A stretch of DNA of 64,000 bases from Otatea glauca (taxonomy: Eukaryota; Streptophyta; Magnoliopsida; Poales; Poaceae), in assembly GCA_036346275.1 (NCBI GenBank), contig CM070730.1, positions 9,052,309 through 9,116,308 of the forward strand, read 5' to 3'. Numbering within the stretch: position 1 is the first letter of the stretch; each line of letters opens with the position of its first letter. Of the stretch, positions 1-10,600 are shown piece after piece. Made by a program: the position numbers and the translations under genes. The notes under the pieces were generated by a model. The model made no database searches. It saw only the letters and a program-made list of their open reading frames with translations, and had not been told where the DNA came from.

Positions 1-540
1 ATCTAACAATCTAATTCTCCTAGTAGCCCAAATCCTTGTAGTTGTCCTGCGGGTGACCCTTACCTTTGTCTCGTAAACGAGTCCATTAGAATCCCTATCC
101 CTACCAATAGCTTGTCCACTAAAGCAACTCTCTAAATAAAGAGGGATTTAGCAAGAGTGAGTATAAAAGTACTCAGCAAGCATTAATAGCGAAATGCATT
201 ACATGATTTTCTTTTCACACTTTCATATCATACATACCTTCCTCGAATCCATTTCAGAAATTAGAGTTCTATTAAGAAAGTTATGTTGTTGATTTTAATT
301 ATCCGAAAATGATACTAGCACTCGTATATAAGGACAATACTCTACTGATAATTACAATACTCCACTGATAATGGTGGTGCTGTACTCACACTAACAACAG
401 ACAACGACAGTGCTGGACTTTGTCTAACAACGATAGTACAGTACCTCCTGTAACAACGATAGTGCTATATTTCGATTAGTAACATAGTACAAAGGGTGAC
501 AAGGGTGTAGAAGGGTGTAGAGCCCCACTATTCCTATAAT
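1..540 (+). repeat. Gypsy-type LTR remnant
   Basis: No gene is visible here. Around 150-185 is a motif of the form gagtgagtataa...actcagcaag that recurs around 63450-63487 in the LTR at the right end of the window, in the same orientation, so both probably belong to one Gypsy LTR family. Positions 390-490 contain several copies of an acaacgatagt-like motif. The LTR start is not in the window, and the boundary with the 3' flank of GSTU-1 near 540 is approximate. Confidence 0.4.
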
Positions 541-592
541 TTTCTTTGCTTTTGTTGTTGCGGTGACGGGTCATACAGCCCCTCTGAACCAC

Positions 593-2613
593 TCACTTGG
601 CAGCCGCGGCATCAGCAGCCCACTTGGCCTGAAGCTTCTTGACATACTCCACCTCCTTGTCCGCCTCCAGCACCACCGCCTTCGCCTCCTTAGCTTCCCA
701 AAACCGCTCCGCCCAAACGGCCAATAGCGGAGTCTTGCCGGCGTCGATGACGGCCAGGCCGAACATCCTGCGTATTCCCTCAAACCAAAACAAATAGCTC
801 CCGAGTGCGAGGTCGAGGTACCCGATGGAGTCACCGGCAAAGAAGGCCTTCCCGTTTGAGTACTTGGCGAAGGCCTCCTCCAAGATTCCCATCATCGCGA
901 GCGTCTCGTTAACCTTCTCCACCCTCTCCTCCTCTGTCGACGCCTTCAGAATGCCTACCCAAGTAGGTAACAGCTTCAAGAAAGACACCAACACTTTGGC
1001 ACCTGCCGTTCAAGCTCCAACAGCACGGAAGAAAAGTTTGGGAAAATACACACAGGGGCGGAGCTGGGCCTCGGGCCAGTGGGGCCCGGGCCCGAGGCCT
1101 GGCCCACGTAACAGTGGAAAAATTTAGGTACTGTTCATTTGGGCCCGAGGCGTCACTGGCCCGGCCCAGCTCTGCGTCGCGCTCGCGCCTAGGGCACGCA
1201 AGCCGCACGCCGCACCGTCTTCGCGCTCGGGTGCTCACGCCGCCGCCGCAGGCGTAGGCGCGCCGCCGCCCGCCGTCGGCCGCCGCCGCCGCGCCGCCGC
1301 CGCCGCCCCGCCGCTCGGCCGCCGCGCGACACCGACACCGGCGACCACGCTGCTGCTCCTCCTCCGCCGCTTCGGCCGCTCCCGACTTCGATCTCGCGCC
1401 ACCGCCGCGCCTTTCGGGCGCCATGGCTGACACCGACCCGCGAGCTGCTGCTCCTCCTCCGCCCCGCTCGGCCTCTCCCGACTTGATCTCGCGCCGCCGC
1501 CGCGCTCGCCCCCGCTCGAGTCTCCGACACCGACCGGCAATCCGGCGACCACCCGCTCCGCCCGCGCCGCGCGCTCGCTCTGTCTCACGCTGCTCGTCGT
1601 CCCTTTCTACTCCAGCGCCTCGGCGACTCATAGGGTGTTGCTCTCATCTCGCCGACGCCGGCCGCCGCTCACTGCCCGCCGCCGCCCGCCGCCCACTCGG
1701 CCCCAATGGCTCTCGCTCTGCTGCTCATTGCATCTCGGTGAGTGATAAACAGATAAAGTGTGGCTGTGTGAATTGAGAAATGAGAATGACTGAATGTTTG
1801 AATAAGTAATGACTGAATGTTTGGTGATTGCTGATTGAGTAATGAGTGAATGAGTAATCCGTTTTAATATTTTGATCATGCTATGCTATGAATTGTGATG
1901 CACTGATGCTAAGAATCAGTTCAATAGTGATTTTCTAGTTGTGATGAACATTTGTTACATTTGTGCGCCTAATTTACATGTGCAATTTTCTCTTTTGCAG
2001 GTTCAGGTTCTTGTTCTATTGTTGATGAAAATATGATAGTTTCAGATGCACCAAACCTTCCTTAATTAGGTATTAACTTTTCTACCACTCCGCTACGTTA
2101 TATTGTTTTAACATATTTTATCTATTTTGTTGAAATGTTAAGCATGGAATTCAAATTAATTTTTAATTGTGTATTTGTGTAGTGTTTTTATTGTACCATG
2201 GTGTGAGTAATATTTGGCGTTAGTTATTGTCGCTTAGTTTTCGGCCCGAGGCTTGAAAGAATCCTGGCTCCGCCACTGAATACACACACCTTGTCGTCAA
2301 CGTAGGCGGACCAGAAGCGAGCAATTGCGCTCTCGTAGGGGTCGGCGGGGAGGATGGACGGGCCCGTGGCGCTCCAGACCTCGTCGACGTACTGCAGTAT
2401 GATCAGTGACTCGCAAATGGGCTTGCCGTCGTGGATGAGCACGGGCACCTTCTTGCGCACCGGGTTGGAGCTGAGGAGGAGGTCGCTCTTGTTGCCGAGG
2501 TCCTCCTCGACGTACTCGTAGCTCACGCCCTTCATGTTCATCGCCATGCGTACGCGGATCACGAATGGGCTCACCACATAGCCGAGCAGCTTCAGATCTC
2601 CTTCACCCACCAT
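593..2613 (-). CDS. GSTU: Tau-class glutathione S-transferase (GSTU-1), two exons, hAT in intron
   Basis: Predicted cytosolic transferase that conjugates glutathione to electrophiles. Exon 1 is 2290-2613 (108 residues) and exon 2 is 593-973 (126 residues), both phase 0, giving 234 residues, normal for tau GSTs. The thioredoxin-like N domain begins MVGEGDLKLLG with active-site Ser15 (VVSPF); Lys42, Lys55, cis-Pro57, Glu68 and Ser69 (CES) match the glutathione site of the family. Exon 2 carries the helical C domain (TEEE, FFAGDSIGYLDLALG, LLAVWAERF). The donor follows YVDDK, and the acceptor precedes LLPTW, which aligns with exon 2 of the other copies. The intron is 1,316 bp and would be about 82 bp without the transposon and one target repeat. 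It is the most diverged intact copy (N-terminal MVGEG, GYVVS). The frame is open throughout; whether the enlarged intron is spliced correctly is unknown. Confidence 0.88.
1053..2278. mobile_element. Non-autonomous hAT-type element in the GSTU-1 intron
   Basis: The element is bounded by the exact 8-bp repeat aatacaca (1045-1052 and 2279-2286), the duplication length of hAT transposons. The ends are imperfect inverted repeats: CAGGGGCGGAGC on the left and CAGTGGCGGAGCC read from the right, with GCCTCGGGCC close behind both. The left half (about 1180-1720) is extremely GC-rich with CGCCGCC runs and an internal direct duplication of about 95 bp (around 1335-1410 and 1430-1507). The right half is AT-rich. 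No transposase is recognisable, so it needs a transposase in trans. Long open frames in the GC-rich half are compositional. Confidence 0.85.
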
Positions 2614-2717
2614 CGTTTATTCGTTTTCTTCTCCCCCTCTCTCTATCTTTGTTCCTCTCTCTTGCTGGGTATTCCTATTGTGCTCTTGTCTATGCAAGAA
2701 CGGCCTCAAATTTTGGG

Positions 2718-2728
2718 CGTTTATATCG
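2718..2728 (-). promoter_or_regulatory. TATA-like element of GSTU-1
   Basis: On the minus strand the sequence reads gatataaac about 105-115 bp before the ATG at 2613. The intact paralogues have a TATA-like motif at similar distances, which supports the call. Confidence 0.45.
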
Positions 2729-2970
2729 CAAATTATTGGAGACGCTACGGATGCTAGAGCGGGAGCCTGGGAGATAGTAACGTGGCTATGTGCATCAGCA
2801 GTGACCCAACATGACTTAGCGTCACAGGTAACGCTTTGTACAAGCTTTGCGCTGCGATGCTCTGCAACAGTTTTTATTGCTGCGTCGAATCGTGCAAGTG
2901 GAGTGAAATAAATAAACACAGACCAGGCTCGATTGGTACACAGCGGAAGGATTTGCTGCTGTACCAGTTG

Positions 2971-3531
2971 CAGGGGTGAAAATGAATCGGAGGTGAATAT
3001 TGTTTTTTTTATTTTAACCTATATTTTTTTAGTTTGGAAGTTGGATATAGACTAACCGGATATGGATATAAATTCGGATTATTCGGGATACGGACACGGG
3101 AACGGGTATATGAAGGATTCAAGTTGGAAACAGATAATGATATATGAATAATGCATACATAAATGGAGAGTAATATATATTGAATTAAAACCATGCGAGC
3201 ACGTGACTACAGTAGAAATAGATATTATAGGAAAAATATACTACTTGAATATCAATAGAACCAACAAATTGTCGATATAAATGGGTTATCATGGAAAAAA
3301 TATGATGAAAATGAGCTGGAACTTGCTGATTTTGAATAGGAAAAAAAAATCTAGATATCCAAATAGGACAAATCCAAATATCCCGATCCCATCCTATTTT
3401 TACCGTATATTGGCTGCTCTGAATCCAATCCTAAATCCATATTCAAGTATCCGGGTCCCATCCCAAATCTGCCAAAATAGTCGAATATGATCCCAGATCA
3501 TACAGAAAATATCTGATCCGTTTTCATCCCT
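2971..3531. mobile_element. Putative hAT-like non-autonomous element
   Basis: The left end reads AGGGGTGAAAATGAATCGG and the right end, reverse complemented, reads TAGGGATGAAAACGGATC, an imperfect terminal inverted repeat of a kind frequent in grass hAT elements. The interior has inversely related cggatatggata and tatccgggtcc motifs. No convincing target duplication was found, so the borders are approximate. Confidence 0.45.
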
Positions 3532-4359
3532 ACGCAAACGGGGTATGCGAGTCCGGTCTTGGACGTTGGTCTCCACCGAAAAAACTGCCATCATTTTCAG
3601 AAAATTGGAGAACAAAAAATAAGCTGAAATGAGGAAACACAGCAGCACTTCAAACACAATCACGTTTGACCTTATCTGCAGAGATTATCAGTCATTTGTT
3701 CCTCGTGTTGCGTTCTCTTCGATCATACAACTTTTTTATTTTCTGAGACGCGATCGTACAACTTTATACTACCAAACAAGTGGTGAATCCCTGTCTACTC
3801 TGGTCGACGTGAACTCGAGAATAAAGACACAAAATTCAGTCCCAAAAAATGAACGGAAAAGCTAGAAAATTCAGCGGCACGTATATCGGTATATGTATCA
3901 AGCGCACCAGATCGACCATACTTTTCAATCATCGTTATCCACATTTCTATCCTAATCCATTCTATTTCTCTCACTTTATTCACCATCCATCACTATTCTT
4001 CTTCTCTCCACGACGGAAGCAGCAAGCATGTACTATGTGTGAGACTGAGATGTCCACTGCCTCATCATAGGAGCACGACGTCGTCAAGGCGTTGATCTGT
4101 TCGACGCCGCATCGCCGCTGGGAAACCTCGCGAAACACGCATGAGCTCCGACGGTGACCCTGGGAAACACGTTGGGGCGGCGGTGATGATGGCTGGCGTG
4201 TGGATTGGGGCATAGGCCATGGGCTCGGGAGAGGCCGACGGCGACACGCGGGCTGTGGCCTGGCGGACGGCGACGCTTGGTCGCATTGACGGGATCAGGA
4301 GGGAGCGACGGCGCGGCGAGCAACTCAGCGACAAGGGGTGCGTCGTGCTCGAGCGTGGT
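3532..4359. other. Intergenic, no gene recognised
   Basis: Positions 3532-4070 are AT-rich and 4080-4359 GC-rich. No reading frame resembles a known protein. The GC-rich half may be captured sequence belonging to the element that follows. Confidence 0.4.
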
Positions 4360-5100
4360 TGCGTGGGCACTCGGGCCGGGCTTTTTTCGTCTCGAGTATA
4401 CGGCAGATATGGCTCGGTGTAAAATCTGGTCTGACACGAAGTGGACTGAGCCGGGCTGGCACGATACTATAGGACGAGTCGTGTCGGGATTGAGAACCGG
4501 ACACGATGGGCTGTACGGCCCGGCATGACATTGTAGAATGGGATGGGCCGGTCCGGATGATTCAGGGCATGAGGAAGAAGCTCAGCATAAAGGTTATCGA
4601 CCCGCAGAGCATGAGCACTATGGATGCATCGAGCGGCATAAACGTCACCTTCATCGTCGACACCTGAGAAAGACGAGCAAGATGGCCTATCTTTCTCAAT
4701 CTCTCTCGCTTATCTCCCTCACTCTCTTTCTCGCTTATTGCTACCTTTTTCGCCCATGTTCAGTATATACCCTCGCTCTCTGTAACTGTTCAAAAATAAA
4801 TAAATTTTAATTCTTTTTTCCATAATATTTGTGTCCACTGCCTTAACCCATACGTCTTCGGCTTCTTTTCTTTCGTCGCAATAGTGTAAATAGATCGGAT
4901 CTAGACCGGTATAACACAAAGCAGGCATGAAGCGCAAATGGATCGTGCCTGGGCTAGCCGAAGACGAGCTAAGCTGGCACGGCACGACACGGCCGGCACG
5001 ACGGGCCATCGCGACCCGGCACGGTTTAGACATGAAACACGATAGACCTGTACCGGATCGGTCCAACACGGTACGACGTCCACCTCTAACTACATGCGAG
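4360..5100 (+). mobile_element. Repeat family copy A (GGGCACTCGGGCC element)
   Basis: This stretch is homologous, in the same orientation, to 49400-50310. Shared landmarks are the start GTGGGCACTCGGGCC, the phrase gttatcgacccgca, a CT-rich tract, ttcaaaaataaataaatttt, and an end rich in gcacggca motifs. A short frame at about 4570-4650 reads MRKKLSIKVIDPQSM before a stop, and copy B has an equivalent. The right end (cacctctaac) reverse complements to an AGAGGTGG-type end like the left end of copy B. The class (probably hAT) is inferred. Confidence 0.5.
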
Positions 5101-5365
5101 AGGATGGTCGACGGCGTGTAAGATTTTTTCTTAATTGTTTCTACCATTTCGGGATTCTATTATGTGGGCTAGAAAAATGGGAGCCAGGCTGAGCCATGTA
5201 TTACATGTTTTTGCCAGGCTCAGTTACATTGGAGCATTTGCTGCGCGCTAGTCCGATGCAATCGCCTCTGTATGGTGGGACAAATGTGGGCTGCAAGATA
5301 CTTTCGCGGTTGCCGGAGGCCTTAGCGCTGGTGTGCAATTATACAAGCATACTGTAAAATATTAC

Positions 5366-5513
5366 CTTTTGGTCAATGTAGTCAACCCATAAGCAAGCAA
5401 TGGCGCGTTCGTAGGGGTTGGCCGGGAGGACGGACGGTCCGACGTCTGCGAAGGCTTCCTCGTTGAACTTCACGATGATCATGGACTCGCAGATGGGCTT
5501 GCCCTTGATATGA
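5366..5513 (-). pseudogene. GSTU relic: 3' part of exon 1 only
   Basis: On the minus strand this reads KGKPICESMIIVKFNEEAF, then VGPSVLPANPYERAIA and VDYIDQK, the second half of a tau GST exon 1. An intact GT donor follows at 5365-5364. The start codon, active-site Ser and all of exon 2 are missing. The 5' side is cut abruptly at about 5514, next to a transposon-like segment beginning TAGCGGTGGAAC. The remaining frame has no stop, so the loss was probably by insertion and deletion rather than slow decay. Confidence 0.8.
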
Positions 5514-5521
5514 ACTGTTGG

Positions 5522-5800
5522 GTAGCGGTGGAACTAGAAAAAATTCTATGGGTATATATTTTACACATACAATTCTGTAGTTTTATACAATGATTTTGTA
5601 ACATCATAAATTCAATATATTTATTTGAAATTTGTTAAAATTACAATACAAATGGTTCTATAGTCTTAAAAATTCCAAACCATCAAAATTAGAATCAATT
5701 TAATAAACAAATTTAACCTATTAAAGATATAATATTATAGTATTTTTAGATCTTTAGGGGTGTCCGGGCATACAGCACCCTTAAATCTGTGCCTGGCACG
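5522..5800. mobile_element. hAT-like MITE abutting the GSTU fragment
   Basis: An AT-rich element begins TAGCGGTGGAACTAG and ends near ctgtgcctggcac, ends frequent in grass hAT-type MITEs (inner motifs aaattctatgggt and gggtgtccgggca). It starts exactly where the GSTU exon fragment stops. I did not find a clear 8-bp target duplication. Confidence 0.4.
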
Positions 5801-7640
5801 TTTGAAAAACCGACAATGGCCAATGTTCTACAAGAAAAGAGAGAAAAACTTCACGATCAGAGCGCACGACGGGGAGAGTGAATTTTTGTTTTAGTGATAT
5901 TCCCTTGTTTGGTACTAATATATGCCTATATGGTTTTAAATTTTGTGTGGGAAAAATTCGGAGCAGACTTTATAAAAGATACTTTATGCATCTTAGGAAC
6001 GGACCCCTGGATATTATCTTCTACACAATCTGATGTGCAAGGTGCATCGAGCTCACGAGTTACCGCTGAAAATTACGTGGTCAGTCAATAAAAGGGATGT
6101 GACGGCTCAGCTCGGTGTGTTTGGTTACTTACACTAAGATGGTTTTAAAAAAATATATATCTATATATTTAATTGTTTGAATAGAATCATCTTATTTTAA
6201 ATGATATGATATAAATTTAAAAAATATCCTCTCTATAGATTCTGAACTATTCGATTCTTCTAAAAACAATGAAATCGAATGATATGGTATCGTCTTATTT
6301 CATTAAATCTCATCTCACCAACTAAATACATCTTAATTGACGTAAGCGGTGAACTATACGTACGACACGACGGTTTCTCCGAGGCAAGTTTTGTAAAGCT
6401 CTCTCTACCAACTCCAAACTCCAAAATACCTACGGCAATTAACAGCAGGGAACCCTCCGTTTGACCCGATTTAGCATAACCATTCGAATCAAAATCAGAC
6501 GTACGTCATAATGGCAAAGAGGCTAATGAAAAGTACGTGCAGTACTCGTTGCGCGGATTGCTTATACCGGGGTTCTGCCAACTTTGTACCATTAGCACGT
6601 ACTAGTACTACTCTAACCGGGTTTTAATCAACTTCGTCCCACTAGCATGTAGTACTCCAGTGATTAGCATTCTTGTCCCAGTTGGAGTGTTGGACTCGAG
6701 TGAGCGCGTTGATTGTCATGATTGACTTAGGCCCTGTTCGAGGGGTTTTAAGACTCCTTTTAATATAACTGCAGTTTGTGCAGAAGTATATTTTTGACTG
6801 GCTATCCTAAAAAGCAACTGGTTAGAGAAGCTGTTATCTAAAACAGACTGTCTTTTGGTAGTTTGTCTTTTATGAGGCTGAATGGTTGTTCTGAGTTGCA
6901 TTTGATGATTGAAATGTCTGAAATATCCTTGAGGGGTCTGATGTCTTGTTCATAGGCCGATTAAAGGTTTAGACCACTATTTTAGGTTTTTCTTACAAGT
7001 TGTATGAGAAATGTCAATAGATGAAAAATATATAACAAATATCATCATTTTTAATTATGATAAATACAAAGTTATTTCCTTTGCTTTGCATTGGTCATGA
7101 ACAAAAACTATAGCCTCCACTTAAGGGAGTGTTTGGATTAGAGGTATTTCATTGGGATGTTTTAAGATCTATTCCAAATTTAAACTAAATTTTAAAACCT
7201 CCCAAGTAATTACCACTCATCCAAATAAGGCCTAAGTGTTTACATGTACACTCATCCAAACAAGGCCCAAGTGTTTACATGTACACTCATCTAAACCGCA
7301 GAAAATAAAATCCAGCGCTTCGCGTGCATGAAAAAGAAGATTCCCGCGCAACGCAGGCACGAGAAATAATACTGTGCTAACACTCAGCTGAATTTTGCCT
7401 GTATGGGGCTATATTAAAAAATTCGTCGTGACAAAAACCATATTAGAAAAAAATAGAACCAGATGACTAGCACAATAAAAAAATTCTCATTGTCAAGATT
7501 TGAATCCGTGACAACGGGATGGGAAGCGTCTCTGTGCGTTGCATCACTTCTCATGACCACAATTTTCCCGAGATTCATGGGATCACATCTTCACTGAGTC
7601 TCGCTTCTTTCTTCTTCATTCAAAAATTATTAAAACCAAT
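5801..7640. other. Intergenic with MITE remnants
   Basis: No gene is recognised. Likely MITE remnants are 6115-6335 (begins gtgtgtttggttact, ends in an inverted accaactaaatacatc) and 7122-7232 (gagtgtttggatta paired with an inverted actcatccaaataagg). The latter is followed by two tandem copies of an approximately 41-bp unit containing aagtgtttacatgtacactc (7233-7300). The motif ggccctgttcgaggggt at 6730 is a further common MITE start. Borders are approximate. Confidence 0.4.
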
Positions 7641-7648
7641 AACACATA

Positions 7649-7923
7649 CTTCCTCCGTTGATAAATATAAGGCCTATAGTTTGAACGATCTTGTTGAAAA
7701 ATATAAGGTATGCACATAGATTTAATAAGTCTTTCCACCTATACCCCTATTTATTCTCTCTCAACCATATGCATTTATTTATTACCATCTACACAAAATA
7801 TTATCTCTCATCTTTCAAGACGAGGAATATGTAAGTCATTTCCTCTCATATCTTCTCAACTTCATCACAACTTCAAGCCCTATGCTAAATTAAAATACGC
7901 CTTATATTTATCAACGGAGAAAG
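7649..7923. mobile_element. Stowaway-type MITE (Tc1/mariner), copy 1
   Basis: This 275-bp element is flanked by TA on both sides. The terminal inverted repeats are about 20 bp (left CCTCCGTTGATAAATATAAG, right its complement ending aacggag). It has no coding capacity. A second copy at 38546-38808 lies in the opposite orientation with the same internal motif (tatagtttgaa...tcttgttgaaaaatataag). Confidence 0.8.
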
Positions 7924-8489
7924 TACACACAACTGAACCTACAAGATTAGTACATTGTTTGATTAGTCGCCTTCTTGCTTTTCATGAGAACGTGCACTGA
8001 GACGGAGTAAGTCATAGTCTGCACCAGTACACGGCTTTGCATCGACCAGCACTCTCCGAACACTTTAGAAGACAGCAAATTCACTATCATTATTATTTAT
8101 TAACTGCAACCGGTGCAAAATAAAACTCAGCACGGTAGGAGTGCTGCATAGCCAAATACAGCGGACCACAAACGCTGCATTGGCTATGCAGCAGACCACT
8201 GGATTGGAAGCACCGTGAAGTCTGCCATGCGTTGAGAGTTTGGTGTTCAGCGCTTCTGTGCCGGTACAATGGAGACTATTTCTGCTATTCTCACTGAACG
8301 AGGGCTATTTTCACAAAAAAAACCAATTTTATACCGCTAATACAGTAAAAATTTCTCGTCTTTCCAGCTCAAGTTCATCCCTGATTCCCCTCATCCATCC
8401 TGCTTAAGAACGCCTACCCATAGGGCCGCTACCTGCATACACAAACGTACACTATGCAATATACAATGGAATGGGGCACTGTAAGCGTA
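7924..8489. other. Intergenic, nothing recognised
   Basis: No coding similarity seen. By position this is where exon 2 and the intron of the following GSTU relic would lie, but I find no exon-2 motif such as FFGGDSVGYLD, so that exon has been lost. Confidence 0.4.
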
Positions 8490-10174
8490 ATAAATTTACA
8501 ATACCTACTCGTTATTGTAGGCGGCCCAAAAGCGAGTGGTGGTGCGTTCGTGGGGTCACCGGCAAGGAGGGGGATGAGCCTGTGGCGCCGAAGGCCATGT
8601 CGACTCGATGCACTGCAGAGTAGGGTGTTTGGTTGAACACAAACACATAACAATACTTTATTATTTCAATTGCAAATTAAGCCAATGTTCAATACATCAC
8701 AAAAATACAAACTACTTTTGTGACAATCTAGTAGCCTATCAATATTATTGGTGACAATACAAGATTCTCTTCTCTTAGGGAGTGTTTGGTTATAGGGCCG
8801 AGGTGGGACAGGACGGGATGATCCTACTTTTTTGTATCAGATGATAATTAATTTTAATTGTAATTAATTAACTAAACCATATGCTCTTAAATTTCACTAA
8901 TAATATTTAATCATACATTAATCAACCCCCACTAACACTAATTATCAATAATCATCACTTTACCAACGCTTATCTTGCTCTAATAATCGTTAATTAACAC
9001 TAAAACATGCTAATTATCACTAAACATTGCTAATCGCACTCGTCCCACTTTGTGTGGTCAAATCTGCGGTACTAAACAATCATGAATCTTTAAGGAATAT
9101 TCCCCCAGATGGATCCATCCCACCTAGTTCCACCAACCAAACCCAAAGATGACCGTCGTCCCATCTCATCAGTCTTCGTTCGCCCCTTTTTCACTAAAAT
9201 AGTCCTGACTTTATTAACAAGATTATCCTAATTTATAGGATCATAAATATTCATAGTAAATATTAGTTTTTCATCAACACTTACAGTTTCTTTATTAGGT
9301 GAATCAGCTAAATTTTTCATGCTCACTCAAATTATTATTCTTGGATTTTAAATATCCATAGTAAAAATTGAAGAAATTGAAGAAATTGAAGATGAGTTGA
9401 TTGAAAATCCTTGAAATTGGCATCTCCTCCTCCATTAATGGTGGCGACAACCTGGGTAAATAACGCTAATCGAATGGCAGCGGCGAAGTTCGTTTTAGGG
9501 AAAGAGGAGAGGAGGGGAACGAGACGTTCTAGCTCGTCAGCCGTGACTAGCGAATGAGGGGAACGGGACACATTATTCTTCGTTGTATTCTTGCTGACGA
9601 AGCAATGGGGATTCTTGCAGCTTGGGCCTTCAATTTTCTCATTGTTGAAGAGAAGTATAAATGGATTGTTTATCTTTTCTTATCAGCTTAAACTTTTAAA
9701 TGATCTCGTTGATGCATGCAACTTAATATGATTCTAGTTGACGTAATTAAAAAATAATTGCAACCTACTTCTATTCCACATTTTAGGTTTGAGAGAGACC
9801 ACATGAGGGGGGTGTTGAAGAGTGTTGAAGTGAATTGTTCACATAACACATCAGCTTAAATTTTTAGATAAATTATCTGATGCATACAACTGCTTGGTTG
9901 TTCTATATACAAAGTATATACACAAGTATGTATACATGGACCGGGGGCCTCTAAATACCGTGGGCCCTGGGTGGTCGCATCTGCTGCACCACCCTAGGGA
10001 CGGTCCTGGGATGAGCATGGGCACCTTCTTGTGCACGGGGTGGAGCTCTTGTTGCCCAGATCCTCCTTGACGTTCTCGTTCAATCCCTTAAGGCGGAGTG
10101 CAAATTTCACTCTGATGGTAAACGGACTTTGCCATGCACCGACCAGCTTCAGCTCCTCCCAACCACCAGCCATT
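8490..10174 (-). pseudogene. GSTU relic split by transposon insertions
   Basis: Two pieces of one exon 1 are separated by about 1.4 kb. The 5' piece (10010-10174) reads MAGGWEELKLVGAW then SPFTIRVKFALRLKGL; after ED-LGNKS a deletion shifts frame before HKKVPMLI. The 3' piece (8490-8622) reads LQCIES, then in shifted frames the ATGPS, PHER and FWAAY equivalents. About 15 residues (the CES region) between the pieces are gone. The gap holds a MITE (8778-9144) and other repeat-like DNA starting gggtgtttggtt. Exon 2 is absent. The upstream region (10245-10600) still resembles that of GSTU-2, so this was once a complete gene copy. Confidence 0.75.
8778..9144. mobile_element. PIF/Tourist-like MITE inside the GSTU relic
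   Basis: The left end GGGAGTGTTTGGTTATAGG and the right end ccaaccaaaccc form an imperfect inverted repeat, and TTA precedes the left end. A matching TTA after the right end is not present, so the element is old or the border is off. Confidence 0.5.
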
Positions 10175-10244
10175 TCTTATTGCTTCTGTGTGAGGTTTGA
10201 GCTCTTTTTCTTATTGCTCGGTTCTTGGCCGATCAGAGCGAGAC

Positions 10245-10600
10245 GAACTGTATATGTGGTCCTTGAGTTGGGGTATGGAGGAAGCATCAATGCATCATCC
10301 ATGACGCTATCTCGTGCCAATATTCGAGGGTAGCATTTTCCACAACCACTGAATAAGGTATTCATTGAGAGGTTGAATGGGCTCTTCAGTCTTCTTCAGA
10401 GATATTATACCGGCGGCTATCTACAGTGGTAACGTTGAAATCCTCCATCGATATGGCAACTCCAACGTTTGACTAGATTGGTCGAAGTAGCTTGCTAATT
10501 AATTTATTTTTCTTATTAGTTTTGCAACGCGAGCAACACGTAGGGGACTGTGCAGATATGCCCGTCTTGGAAGAAGCCTAGCTAGGAAGTAAACGGACTC
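10245..10600 (-). promoter_or_regulatory. Remnant GSTU upstream region
   Basis: This orphan promoter region belongs to the split GSTU relic. It shares with 14738-15150 (GSTU-2) and 33954-34135 (chimeric relic) the motifs tatggagg, catccatga.gct, cgagggta and ttttccacaacca, and further out gaagaagcctag.aggaagtaaac. The TATA-like motif at about 10247 is degenerate (tgtatatgtg). Confidence 0.6.

Noticed and set aside
909..1631. Long minus-strand and overlapping plus-strand frames rich in Arg, Gly, Ala or Pro
   Set aside because: They lie in the CGCCGCC-rich half of the hAT element, where all frames stay open by composition. No protein similarity.
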